64,000 bases of DNA, taken from the NCBI GenBank assembly GCA_947561715.1, contig OX387205.1, forward strand, positions 15,195,001 to 15,259,000. Reading direction: 5' to 3'. The DNA is from Ascidia mentula. Taxonomy: Eukaryota; Chordata; Ascidiacea; Phlebobranchia; Ascidiidae. The notes under the pieces are model-generated. The model had not been told where the DNA came from and did no database searches. It saw nothing but the letters and a program-made list of their open reading frames with translations. How positions within the stretch are numbered: the stretch's first letter is position 1; each line of letters opens with the position of its first letter. Of this stretch, positions 1-19,100 are shown piece after piece. The position numbers were made by a program, and so were the translations under genes.

Positions 1-5
1 GTTAG

Positions 6-4867
<4,862 letters not shown>

Positions 4868-7192
4868 TTTCTATGGCAAGAAGTTTGCTATCCCTGTGGT
4901 GGACAATTCCCTGAGATCGCCTGTTACGTCACAATAGCTACTCTATACGTAGGGCTTGAAATGAAAATCGCGGGAAAATATTCTGAGACAATTTTGTGTC
5001 GATTCAAATTCAACAACACGAATTTACGATTGAGGAACTCGCTATAAATTAATGACCCAAGCAAAGTTAGCCATGGAATTGAATATATTTGTTGTGGTCA
5101 TTTATTTCCTTGTTACCAATTGATCATTGCTGTAAATCTTTGTGGTGCTTCGTGTGCGCCGCCAAGTGGTTGCTTTGCTCGATATGCTTTCTGACGTCAT
5201 CACATTATACGCCACAATTTAATTATTTGATCATAGATAGAGCCATCAATAACCCCCTACCACACATAGTCCGTGCCAAACGTTTCTCTTTACAGAGCTT
5301 GGTTGTATAGGATTGTTTGATTCTGTTGTACCACAGTGGTACGAGTTTAACAAATATTTCTCGTAATTTGTTCGTTTTCTGTAGTTTGCTAAGAATCGCT
5401 TCATGTTTTTACAGACCAAGTTATTTGTTTGTTTATTATTTGGGACACTAACTTGTGATTGGATTTTAATTCATTCAACATGTGTTTTGTGTTACGTCAC
5501 CACTTTTTCGGTGTCTGCATCGGTCACTTCCTGAAGTATTTGCACTTTTGTAGTTTAGTTATATTGCCATAACTTTCTGCTTATAAGGTCATATGTCCCT
5601 GGAAAGTTGAAGAGAAAGTCGGTATGGAGCCACTGGGTGGCGGTGGGGAGCCACTTAATCATGGGGCTTAAATCTCCAGCAGTTTCCCTCAAACTGGAAT
5701 ATCAAATAGTTCCAAAATATTAATTCTGTGTTTCAGTTTCATCCCTATATTAACTTAGTGTTGACCAGCCGCCATGCACTCCTACCATTTGTACACATTT
5801 TACCGTTGTTTTTGCTTATCAGAGGTACTAACACCTTGACTTATTGTTGATCTTGCTTTGCACGTTTTGTTTCCGAATATTCTTTCCCTGCAATGCAACT
5901 TAGGTTTAGGGGTGTGCAATAAATCCTTACTTCATGCTCTTCACAGAATCAAATGTTTTTATTCTTTTCGTGATGTCAACATTTCTATCCTTGTTATGTG
6001 CGTGAAGGTTTAAGCAGACTAACATTAAAAGGTATATTGTCGGTGCGTGAATAACTGCCTTCACTATGTGTAGTCAGGTGGGTTAACTGCAACAATGTGC
6101 TGTTACAAATTTATTAGTTGTTTGATGGAGGTTTGTGGTACTTATTTGTCTGAATTTTCACAACTACCAGCATAGTAGCTTGTCTCATAATTGCACTATG
6201 AGAAAGGGGAGAATGCAATTACTATTTTCAACACATGTCCTCAAAGTCATCAGATCCCCGGAACGTGGCTTCAATGCCTAAAAACTTTAATTAAGTTTAC
6301 GTTTTGACAGATGCGTTTTTCAATAGTTGCCTGAAATATGCAACAACATTCACTAAAAAGTGTTCTAATGGTTGCTAAGACTGGAAGGTCGCCGAAAGAT
6401 AAAATTTGAATTGAGGTGCAGTGAACACCAAAATTGTTCATTACCTAATAACAAAATTCAGTAGCATTAGCACGTTGCGCACTCCAGGGCAGAAATTCAA
6501 CAAACAAAAGCAACTTTTTCAAACACTGCGGGCCACGTTTTTCTTTGATCTTTGGTCGAAGCGACAAAAATCAGCTGGTGACCGAAATTAAACAATAGCC
6601 GCTGTAGGGAGGTAGAGATACAGTAGGTTGTGCGTAGCAACAAGTTCTACGCTGGGTACGCGAGGCAATTTATTTGTTTGGCGTCTGAGCGAGGGAGGGT
6701 GTAGTTGAGGCCCAGGCGTCATGTTGCTTGTTGGTATGCTGTTTGATGACAGTTAGATCTAGACCGTTGGCGCTAATATCGCTTTGTATTGCGCTGTACT
6801 GTGTTGCATGAACAGTTTATTTGGGGATTAGAAGGTGAATTATTCAAAAACAGTATATTGGATTAAGACCTGATTTTGTTGAAAATAGGTTAAAGCAGAA
6901 CAAAAATGTAAATATGATTATTATTAGTTACAAGTTGATCCAGTAGAGTTGCCAGTGAATTAGGAATGTTATACTGATTTGAAGGCATTGTGAATCTGTT
7001 GAAAACCATATAAAAACAGTAACATTGTTTTCCGCTGGCTGTGTCAGCATTTTTTATATTTTGGTTTTGTTGATATGGCGGTTTCCGAAAAACTGCATTT
7101 GTTTATTTTTTACCAAAAAAACTATTTTATTGCAGAGGTGCTTCAAAAAATTTTGTCCAAAATATGTGATATTAATTAAAAAAGTTATTAGC
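4868..7192. other. Intergenic: RUNDC1 3' UTR and FHOD upstream region
   Basis: No exon with conserved protein sequence was found on either strand. The left part probably holds the RUNDC1 3' UTR. The right part, up to the FHOD start at 7193, should hold the promoter and 5' UTR of FHOD, but no TATA box or other clear element can be named. The reading frame upstream of the FHOD ATG is open back to about 7025, yet it is hydrophobic and AT-driven, so I treat it as UTR. Confidence 0.5.
5918..5923 (+). terminator. Possible poly(A) signal of the RUNDC1-like gene
   Basis: AATAAA lies about 1.05 kb after the stop codon, in otherwise non-coding AT-rich sequence. No closer canonical hexamer stood out. 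Assignment to RUNDC1 is inferred from position only. Confidence 0.35.
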
Positions 7193-10100
7193 ATGACTGG
7201 CAGGCATTCAAGTGTGGAGAATGGATCCCAGTTTCTCACATGTCGAGTCCAATATCTCGATGACACAGATCCATTTTCCTCGACAAACTTCCCCGAGCCA
7301 ACAAGACCTCCAAGCTACACTTTTAAGGTTGATATTCCACTGTGTGAACAATTGGCTGGCGTTCACAGACTTCTCAAAGCTCCGCACAAGGTTTGTGTTT
7401 ATAATCTAAATTAGTTTACTTTATAGAAAATTGTATAGTTGTAGAATCAAACTGTATATTTAGTACTATGTCTGAAATAGAAGGTTCAAATACAGCTTTT
7501 TCAATCAATTGAAATGTAAAAATGCACTATTTGAATAAACTCTAAGTGTTATGTGCTAAAAAATACAGTTGATTCTTCATTAGAAACATATTCATTCATA
7601 AAGCAACCATCCTGTTTTGTAGCTTGGAGACTGCACCTTGCAGTTATCGAACACAAGTGTTTACTTGGACCTGGATTTATCCATTGCAGAGCAAAAGGAA
7701 GAATTTGAAAACTTTTATGCTGACGGGTGAGCAAATTGTCAATTCTAATCATTAAATACTAACCTGTAGTTGATATAATACAACATTTATATAAGTTGTT
7801 GTGGCATAGCGATAAAAAATAAAGGATACATTAGTAACCTACATTAGTAAAGTAATCCTTACTTGCAAAATTGAATTTAAAGCAAAACATAATAATAGTA
7901 ATTTGCACATATTTATGAAATCTATTCATAATATCAAAATGCAGAAATGTTTGACGTTTTGAGCAAAACTGTCCGGAAACATGTCAGTGTTTTTTCACAT
8001 GGCTGTCATCGTTTCATTGCCATGTGAAAGTTCCTTCAGATAAAGCTTCAGGAAGCAATGGACTTTGATTTGTTTGACAATTGCCTTCAATTGAATGCCT
8101 AATTTGTTGCCATGCCACTGAAAATTTACATATTTGTACTTGGCCTGATGTATTGACTGATCAAAATACTGCATTATTTTTTTATCTGACATAATACAAA
8201 TGAGCATAGCTGTTGAACAAAGTGGCTTCAATTATTGTTGGGCTTCACCACATAATGAGTTTACTCAAAATTTTTGTGGTCTGTATGAATTCCAAGACAG
8301 GTTTTTAACTTTTCAGCTGACTAAGCACAAGCATTAATTTCTGAGTTGCGGACAGGTTTTTAAGGTCATGTTCTAAATGGCAATGCTCAAAATAGCTGCA
8401 GATTTGCAAACTAAAAAAACATGTGTTCTTAAATTTAATTTGCTGATGTGTCCTATTTACTGTACAGAGAAAGTACTTGACAAACATGTTTATCCCAAGT
8501 CATTTTATAAACCTATAAACCAAGCATAAATATTGAGTGCAGTGACATAACTTCCACAAAGGAGTTTGCGTCTTGGCAAACATTGTCCAGTTCTGTGTTT
8601 GCCGTGGTGTCGCGTTTGTTGTTTGCTGTTTTTAGTGATGGCCGACATTACCCGGCATAATTCTTCAACCCGATTCATATTTGTCTTTGTTTTGTTTAGA
8701 AAGAGGAATTCCATCATAATTCGGACACAACTGTCTGTAAGAGTTCATGCCTGCATTGGTGAGTACAAGTATACAGAAATATCTACACCTATTGTGAAGA
8801 TAGTTACACTTAAAACAACAGATCACTAAAAATTTCAAACATTGTTGATTGCAATCTTGTTTATGTTGCACGACATAATTGTAAAGACATGTTACAAAAT
8901 CTTGTTATAATCTAGAGTGCAGTTGGTTAATGGCCGACCTATTAACATATAAAGTCAGCAGAAGGTGAGATGGTATCATTTGCACTGTGCAGCCTTGAAC
9001 ATGTAAAGCTTGCCCTGAGGAAAAATTCCTGAAGGCAGATAAAATCAACCTTGTTTTTGTACAAGAGTTTATTTCTTTGAAAAGACATAAAGCACATGCT
9101 TAGTGGTGGGGATTGTGTATTTCCCTAAAGAATTAATGACTGTTTGTTGGTGTTTTTAACTCAGTTGGGATATTCTGTGATGTTGAGGCAAACCCATGGG
9201 ATTGGGATTCCTCCAACATTACTAAAAGTTAAAAATTTTCTTGTGAGTCACAAGTAATTGTTTCCAGGCACAACTGTTGGATTTAAACTTATACCGGAAC
9301 CCTGTGACCATATTTTTTCAGCCATTGCCCCCCCATTCCACAATGACCATTGTGCTGGATGCTATTGTTAGTTCAACTATTCCCCAGCCTGCTCTGTCCC
9401 TTTTGTTTCAGGTTTTTGAAGATAACACCGGACCTTCTGAGCACTTTCGAGTGCGACACCCTTGACAATAGTCAATAAAAAGCGCGCGTGGTAGATTTTG
9501 GTGTCGCAATTTTAGCTGCTTTGTTGTTTTAAATACCCCCCATGTTGTTTGAGTGTGATTCTCGTTCAAATGTGTGGCAACTAAGCAACAAAGATATGTT
9601 TATCACAGATTCTGCACAACTATTAACACCTTGGCGCACATGAATTATCGTAACATTAATTTTACCGTTACATCAATTAGCGCATTTTAGTGATAAACTA
9701 GTAAGTCAAACTAACGTACGTTTGGTTAAATTCCAATTTGGACCATGTAAATATAACTGTAAGGCCTGAATATAATAAGGAACATTCCGTACAGCAGACA
9801 GCAGAAGTCTCCTTTTTAAACGCTAATGTAAAATACATGAGTTTCTCCGGGCGTTTATTTGAATTCAGCGTCGCCGTTTGATCTTGTCGGCGGTCGTCTG
9901 TCTGTAGTGCTTGGCCTAGATTCCTGCCGAGTAATTTATAACCTTACGCTATCATGGCAATAGCAGTGACCAACCGTTCCATTGTAATCCCCGATTGGTG
10001 TTCTGTAGTAATAATAGTGTCTGTGAAATCACAAAGCCTACCCAAAATCTGATAATGGTTGCCTTTTATTGTGTGGTAAGCTTTTTATGGGGCTTAGTAT

Positions 10101-13100
10101 GATTGCTGGATGTATATATGGTCGCCATGTTTGGTTCTGTGTTGAGATAATGGGAGACTATGGAAGGGATTTCTTCTGAGATTTAAGGATTATTCGATGA
10201 TAATGCGTCTGGCCTAACAGTTGCCTTCTGTGACAAACACTCAAGATGATTAAAATTGGTTCAAGTTTGAAAGGGGTTTATGCAAATACGATTTAAAATC
10301 CGTGCCAAGAGTGAAAAAGAGTGTCTTTAGGGCAATTGATAGTCTTGCTAATAATCGTATTAAACTTTGACTTTTGTAACTTTAATGGTATTTGTGACAC
10401 AAAACTAGTGGTCTTATCCGACTCAATTGCTTTCACTTAACTTTCTGCAACTGACCGAAAAATGTTTTTTTTTGCAGAAAAACTTTTTAATTCGAAGGGC
10501 CGCGAACTTCGACGAGCTCTCTTCTCTCTCAAGCAAATATTCCAGGTATGTGGCTTTCCTGCAGACACGGTCGCTTGCCGTTGGTTTTGGGCTTAACTTG
10601 ACTTTACGTTGCGCTGTGTCCACAAACTGCTGTTTTAACATTGGTTTGCCATGAGCACCAGAAGCGCAATTGAATTCCTCATGATTTTTGAGCTCAAGGT
10701 CATGTTATAAACAATTACTTATTTGTGATTTTGCAAATTCTGGGTTTAACAAAATCAGTTTAAATGACAGTTTGTATAATGGTCGGTGTTGATCCAATTG
10801 CTGTTTTTCGATCTGAAAGTTAATATAATCCGTTCTTGTTACTTTAGCACACGTATTGATAAAATCGCCGCTATTTCTAATCGTTTTCACTTCTCAACTA
10901 AAATTGGTCGTCAAGTTTTAATTAGTTGGTGGCAAACAAGTTCGGAATAATTGCGTGCAGTGGTTGACATCCGTAATGGCTTACCACCGGTCATTAGTTG
11001 AAGAGTGGGCAGACAATTTAACGGTTTTGACTTGACTCGCAAATACCGTGTCAGGCGTGGCATCTCAGGGAATAATATTGTCCCAAAACCTCCAACGTTG
11101 CTCTGTTGTATGTCTGCGATACCGTACTTAAAAGGTCATGGTTTATTATTAGTTTTAAACGCGTTTCGCTTTCAGGTATTGTTGTGAATGCATTATGTAG
11201 GAAATGTTAATGAGGAAATTTTCATGCTGGTTATGAAGTTCTGACCAGTAAAGGTCCCACTTTAAAATGTTCATGTGTTGGGTTTCACGTCTTTTGTTGC
11301 CACGCGTTGCCTCTGATTCGATTACATTCGTACGTAGTAAAGTGGAATGTGTACAACATACACTGTCAGTATGGCCCGAACCCTTTGCGGCGCCATCACA
11401 AATCTTTTCGCGACGTCATTATCTCCCGACACCATGTTTACTTTGTAAAGATGGCCGGTTGTAAAACTGACAAATTAATACTTTTGCGACCTCCCAGGCA
11501 GACGGGATAGGTTTTCAACGCTCTGTAGGCAATCACACACATGTGTATAAGAGATAAATTGCTGTGTGTCTAAATATACGAATTACTCGTAAATCTTTTA
11601 TAAAGTTTAGTCGGGTTCGGTGTTTTAATTTAACCTAATTATATTTAAGGTTGGTTAAATAGGTGCTTAATTAAACAACCCCGGAGATGATTGTTTTGAT
11701 GAATTGCCTAATTGTGGAAATTCTGCGTTTAAAATCGGCGAACTTGCATAGGGAATATACGGCACTTACACAATGCGCCTTATCATATATGGACATGCTG
11801 CATATTTTGTGAGTGATATTTTCGGGCTGTTGTCAGTGGTGTTGTTTATTTTTGAGCGCTGACACGTTGAAATGTCTGTGGTGCGTAGGCTCTTTCCTGC
11901 TCTGCCATATTAAGCTACATGCGTTGTTGTTGTTGTAAAACCACCTACTTCGTTACAAAATGTAGGCATGGTATTACATGTATGTAACGCGGCAAGTACA
12001 CAACACACTTTGGGACACAAACCAATTTCCGTTGAGTTGATTGTTCTGGAAGGCCTCGTTTGTTTAATAAAAGTCGTCTATGACCTCATAACCCAACAAT
12101 AACTTCAGATCGACTCCAATATACATGGAAACCCTATGGGATTTGTCTCGAATAGAAATCAAGACAGCATGTCTGTTAGACTGTGATTAACGTCACGACC
12201 TAAAGTGAAAAGACGGCATGGTTATCTTCACGCTTGAGCGCGCACCGAACACGTGTTAGACAGCTGCCATTATGACATCACAGTGTCATCGCCTGTTATT
12301 GACAAGTAATTAGTCGCTCGTGGGCAAGCGAATGAACAGGCGTTAAAACTACTTTATACACGATTAGCCTGTTACACGAGGTCAATGGTAATTTCCTGAT
12401 CTAACACAAAAACCACCGACATCCCAGATATCTGTGGGTTATGTATGTGAATATGTCGTATATCTGATGTCTTACGATGGGTATTTTTGTTCTAAATTAT
12501 TTCATTCTTGCACAAATTATTGATGAAGGTCCAGATTTAGTGCTTTGCATTTTCCAACGTTATTCGGACGTTGACGTCATATATTGACTTCTGTAGAGAT
12601 TTCGTGATTATATTCAATCTCATTTTCAAACCTGTTGCATGCTGTGGTTTCGGAAAGATCGAATTTTCCAGAAATGCAATGACCTTTTCATCTCAACTCC
12701 CTTCTGCCAACCCCAGCAGCTTGGCGGGTTGTCATATGATGGGATCTCTGTGGCCGGGGTCGCTGTCAGCTAAAGTGAGATTAGCAGGGCTTTGACGTCC
12801 GTTGGAAGCCACCAGATCGTTCAAACGTAGACAATGTTTGAAGATAATCTTTAAAGCGAGGGTTGGTAAATGTTAAACTTCTGCTGGCTTTGCTGGTAGT
12901 TAAATGGGGGCTTAAATTGTGGATTAAGAAATAATTTCAATCAAATGTCTTGCAGAAAGTTAACGCTGTAAAAAACATCAACGTTACATCTTAAATAGCA
13001 AACATAACAATTACACTCAACTAATTCAAAACACATCAGACCGTTACATGATACAAATGCGGTAAAGGCATCCTGTAAAAGTAGCAGCTATACCCAGATG

Positions 13101-16100
13101 AAAGTATCTTCAATTAATATTGATATTTCATGCTATTCCCTCAATCTACTTTAACCTATGTTATGGGAACCGGAATATTCATAGGTGACGTAACATGGGT
13201 TCTTCTATCTGTCAGTCCAACTCCACGTGTGGGATTTCCAATCGTTTTGTATCAAATGGAATGTTTATGTCTCGCCTTCGTTGGCTTGGTTCAACGGAAT
13301 TGTCATAGGATGACACGAGGTTATGGTTATGGAAGAGTGTTGAGGTTCACCTGGACATTAGGATGATGTAACGCTTTCTGCCATATTTCATTGGGCCTCT
13401 AAACTCTATATTGTTACATGCATATGTGATTTGCCCACTTGTGTTGACACGAACATCCAACATCCGTCCATATATTGTTTTTGTTTTGTTACTCTGAGAT
13501 GTGAGACTCATGGTAACTCAATCCACAACAACTAATTAAGCGGCTTTAGTGTGTTGGATCCGCCCGCATACCTCACGCTTCCTCTCATGTGTTATTCAAA
13601 TATTCCCACAGAATGACGTCATATGTTTTACAATTTAGAGGTTGGAACCTCAACGTGTAATTTTGTAGTCCATTGTTTCACAAAATATTTCTCAAATGGC
13701 AAAGAGGATTGGGTTCGAAGTGTGAACGTTTAAAATAGATGGCCGAAATACATCCGCGTACAACTTGCTTTCTGGTCTATATTTGTCATAGAATGGTTTT
13801 GTTCGTGAATTTTCCTGTGAGAGATCAAACCAGTAAGAATGTGTAACCACTGGCTCCTCTGTAGGTTGTGTTGAGAAGATAAATGAAATATTTTGACGCC
13901 TTCACTCCAATTGCTGGAGGCCTTCCGGTACTTTGGGAAGGGGGCACACATGCAAATGCAACAACAAACAAACAACGCACTTAGTCGGGTGGAAGCAAGT
14001 CAACTATTTAGTCGCTACGTTGGAATGCGACTTTATTATGCTTGACTTTGTCAATTACGTCCTTGCGCCAAATTAGTTAAACATCAACCAGACTTGCGCC
14101 ACCCTTTGTATCAATTGGTGACTTTGCTGAACAAGGAACTTGTTGGACAATTACTCCACAAGACTTGCCCGGTAAATTTACACAGAGATCTCCTTAGAAA
14201 ATAGTTTAGCTTTGAAATTTCACAAACCGTCGATCATTTAAACGTGACGGTCCACTGTGAGTTGTTTGCGTAAACTGTTTCAACTTCAATCATTGCTTTC
14301 ATAATCAATCAACAAACATTTTGACACCAACGAAATGAACTTTCCAATTTAGTTTTGTTGTCGTTTAGTTTGTGTTTGTGCTCCGCATTTTTTCCATCAC
14401 TATCTGAGTGACCATCATTTAACATAAAAATCGACCGCTCTCTGACCCGTAAACAAACCCAAGCCATTACCCCCATTTCGACTTGACAGCGAGTGAAGTC
14501 GGCTTTTAAATGACTCCAACCATCTAGATGTGGCGTCGTGGAAGTGCTGCCACCCTTCGTAACACGACCTATGAACCATAACAGGATGAAAACATCCCAC
14601 ATTGTGTAGGCTCAACGTAGCGTGCTGAGCGTGCTGAGCGTGCTGAGCGTGCTGAGCCTGCTGAGCCTGCTGCAAGGAATGTCAACTTGCTGCATTCGAA
14701 ATTTTCCGGGTTTTTGTGGGAAATTTCGTGATGAGTTGATTAATTGGAAATCTTCAGGTTGACGTTTCCTGCACCTCTATGACATAAGAATGGAGGTTGG
14801 AATGTTACGCGCGCGTCATCGTAAACTGCTTCATTAATGATTGTTCAATGTTGAACTCATTCCAAGGTGACGATAAATGAGGTCAGACAAGAACTGCATC
14901 AGTTTTTTTGATGCAATTTGCCACATCTAGAGACTTCTAAAACTGCCCATACCACGCTTTTCCATCGTCACCCAAACAATATCTGTCAGCAGTGAAAAGT
15001 TCGTCTGTCCTTCACTGTCGAAATGCTTCACGAATCACAAACATTCACGAAACACAACAGGAGGTTCCGGTTGTCTGTAACAAACACCTTCTTTCACCAC
15101 CAGCCAGTTCGGTGCCTAACCTCCTCCCAATACACCATGTTGTCGTTCATCCAAGTTTGTGTTTTGCATCCAAACAATGCTAACGGATGGTGGGAAGTGA
15201 TGCGTGACGGACTGCTTATATGGGATTGTGCGTTTACGTCACTGAACAAGAGAATCCTAGACACCAACTTTGTGTAACAATTTCACATCAAGTATTCATG
15301 ACTTCTTAAACCAAATCTTTATGAAATTGCGAAGAAAACAACGACAATGTTTGTGGTGACGAAAGATGTGTAACAAGTCATTCCCGATTGAAAGTGGATT
15401 CAAAACCTACTTTTTCCAATATTCTTAAGTGCAAAACACTAAACCCGTTTGTTAGTTTAACGTTTGCTTCGAGAACTCTGCCATTGTTTATGGAGTTTAT
15501 GACGTTCGACAACTATAATAGGTTCTCTGTTGCGCCTTTGTGTTCTTTGTGGTTTATTACCTTGATTGTTCGTATTGTTACGTCATAATCGGGTGATGAA
15601 GGAGAGCAGTGTGAGAAAATATGAGGAGTTTGTTCTTGGTGTGATTACGGTTTAACAAGCGGATATATTTGCTCCAATAGGCGGGAGGCAATTGTGGTAT
15701 ATTGTGTAAATTGTAATCGTGTGAATATATTTATTCCTTGATCTTTAAACCTTATAAGGAGTGGAAGGGGCGATTAAACCAATAAAATTACGTTGCGTTT
15801 TTAATCGAAAGTTTTAAAGTTCAAAACTCCTTATTTGTCTCAAACCCAACAGCGACTAAAAACCGCACTTGAATCCTGCTGGGAACCGCGTCCTGGTTAT
15901 GGAATGAAATCTGTTTTTCCTTCAAATTTCTCCACGTTGGTCTTCAACCGAGACAGCCGATGTTTGTTGAATAGAAATGTTATTTCTGCATTTTCACCAA
16001 TGTTAATTATTTCGATAAACTGCAAATCAACATAAATTATTTTCAAACGTAATTGTTACCAAACCCTCTCCCCCCCACACAACAAAGCACAGATAGCGAA

Positions 16101-19100
16101 ACCACAACGCGGATAAAACCTCCGTTAATTGGTTTGAAATCATCTCTCATTCCACATAGCTCCCCTGACCTGTAACCCAACCCTCCGACCGCGTCCTGTT
16201 CTCATTGTTATGAGGTCGACCGCCGCTATCTGACCTCACGTGGTGTAAGTTTACTGTTTAAACGTCCCCTATTGGTTACTCGGTATCATGTGACCATCAC
16301 TTACCAGCATGTGTCCGTGGTAATTATGACGGCTGAAGAGTTAATTCTACAGGGATTATGCGACCGTTACCGGAAAATCCCCCCTTCAAACCGACGAACC
16401 TTGTTCGAAATTGTGATAAAGTCTGTTTGCCCAAGCACATGTAGTTAGATAATTATGTTCATCTGTGGTAATAAGATTTGATAATATTGATTTTGATTGA
16501 AGTCTGATCTTACAATCACAGATCTTACGCTAGATACATTGTCATGACGTCATCAGTTGCTTCCACATCTTGTTGTAAAAACAAATTCTCCAGTGACTCG
16601 AAAGATATTTTCGGACACGAATTTGCCCAGAAAGCCAGAAAACTACCGTTTGTCAGTAGGCGGTTTGTAATTCAGATCTTTTACATAAATTGTTGCATCA
16701 TTTTAATCTTTTCGCAGTCGCAGCAGGTGTAATGGCAGACGCAAAACATTGGATTAATATACGGGCACTTGTGTGTCATTGTGGACTGGTGTTGAGAAAT
16801 TCTCCCCTGTATTAAAGCGAGGTTGGAGCGAGACAATCACCTCCGTTTCAACCACACACTGTCTGCTACGTTGTGACCACTCTTTCGCCTCTCATGCAAA
16901 TTTGAAGTCGCGCAAATTAAGTTTTGGTGCAGAAGTTACTCCAACCCACTGGTGAATCACTTTGTCGTGTTGTTGGATGTAAATGATGGACGGTTTCATA
17001 TTTCAAACTATTTTTACCACCGGTGATTAATTATCGCGACGACGTCCTGGACATAAATGCGGTCACAACCTGGTTTCGACGCTCGACTAAAAACCTTTGA
17101 GCATTTCGAAATAGACCGATTTTAATTAAGTTCTCACATCACAGATGGCAACACTGTGTGAATTATTTATGCAGAAACTTTGCAGTTTGTGGGGTTGAAA
17201 TGCCAGACAACTTAGTTGCAATGTATTAACTTTTTCGACTTCAAAACCAACGTTCGTGGTGCAATATTTTATGACCAAGAAAGTTACGGAATTGCAGTTT
17301 TGTTTTGAAACGTTACTAACGTGAGGGATTTGCAACAGGATGTGTTGAATAACTTCTGCTTGTCGAGGTCGGGGAATCTGCGTTTGTTTTAAGGGAGCTC
17401 GTGTTTTCTACGGGTTTCAAGTTTCAGAAAGTTGACCGTGACATATTTGAAGCGTGGAGAAGTTTGGGGCAAAAATTCAGAAGGAAATGTTCTTTAACAG
17501 CGCTTAGCGTTGAAAGAAGTGTGTGTCAAGTCATGCGTGACTCGCGTATTAGATTTCCCGTCACGGATGGTTGAGCCAGGATCAACAAAGTCTGAAGTTA
17601 TAATTCCACAGATAACGGGTTTGCTATCATCTCTTGTTATAACGGCGTGTGTGAAGAAGTATGTTAATGTCCCATCATGCTGTTTGAAACGTTTATCCTA
17701 AGCTGCGTTTTGTTTGGAAACTGTCCAGATGCATTGAAAGATGGGATTTGTTAACTGTGTTTACATATAATTACCCTGCAATGAATTTTCGGTCTTATGG
17801 TCGGTTAGTTTGTAAATCTTGGATCTTAATCACCTCAATTGACTTTGCCGTTTGAAGTTTTTGACTTCATCCACTACATTTCATGACCCGTCATCCCCAT
17901 ATTCGACCTTAGAAGTTTGTGTTTTAATATTTGTCCACTTACAACCCGAGCTGTATAAGGAATGCCCTCATCCCGACGTGTTACGACTTGCCTGATGTGA
18001 GGGCGTGTGACGGCATCCAAATATGTCCGAGTCGTTTGAGTTTGCCTTCCATCCATCGCCAAAACATACGACGTCTAATTACTTTCCTCGCCTCCACGTT
18101 TTAAACACGGATTGCTCGTTGGAAAGGCGATAATTTTCCTTCTGTGACGTTTCCCCGAGTGTTTTTCACATGCAAACCCACAAGCTTCCCATATTCACAT
18201 TAGACACGTTATTATCGCTACTTGTATTGGGGAAGTTTCATATGAATCGCCACATTTGTCTGTTTCTTTCATAGGGAAGGCGTCTCTATCGTTTTGCTTC
18301 AGCACGTGGGCGAAAAAGTTTGAATTGTTAGTTAGAATCGTGTAGTTTTGCAGCCGATGTTGCTAGAGGTGTGTGTGTGTAAAGGGAATACACGTGCATG
18401 GATTTGCAGCATTTATATTTGGGACGGAGGGCGTTTAAGTCATTTGTTAATTTGGACAAAACATTTGGTTCCAACTTCACGTTCCGACATGGCTAGAGTT
18501 TGTTTCCCACGTAGTCAATTAAACTGACAAAAGATGATGTCATTCTTAGTGACGTAGTCGTGTGTATAAGCACCCAATTTGTCCGTTGATGAACGATGTA
18601 TGTCTTGCGTGTGTTACGGTTGATTGGTTTGGATTGTCTTGTGTCAATTTCATCCTCTGACGTTTTAACAATGGAATGACCATTCCATGTTTGTGACGTC
18701 ATTTCCTTATTGTTCCCTGCTGACCTAACGTGAGACAAAAGTATTGAATTTCTGTCTCCCAGAAAGTTGGAATTCCAATAACAATATCATGTAACCAGTG
18801 TCACGTGACCAGGGTTTACCGAAATTTCCCATGAAGTTTTTCATCAAAGGTGCCGAAATTTCTTGTTGTTTGTCGCGATTACCAACAAAGTCACGTGAAC
18901 TTGATCAGCCAATGGCGATGCGTACTGCAAATATCACAGACTACAGATAGTTGTCATGGCAACAAGCGCGGTGTGTTTAGTTGAGTAAAACTCGCACTGA
19001 GTTATCGGAAACATTTGTTCCAACCTTGCTACTGGGTAACACGTGTACGTGTGTGGGGGGGAGTTTAAATACGGCTCAGTGGTGTTGCTTGCTCTCTGGA

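Noticed and set aside
7025..7192. N-terminal extension of FHOD
   Set aside because: The frame is open but there is no upstream ATG in it, and known FHOD proteins start close to the CRVQYLDD motif; more likely 5' UTR.
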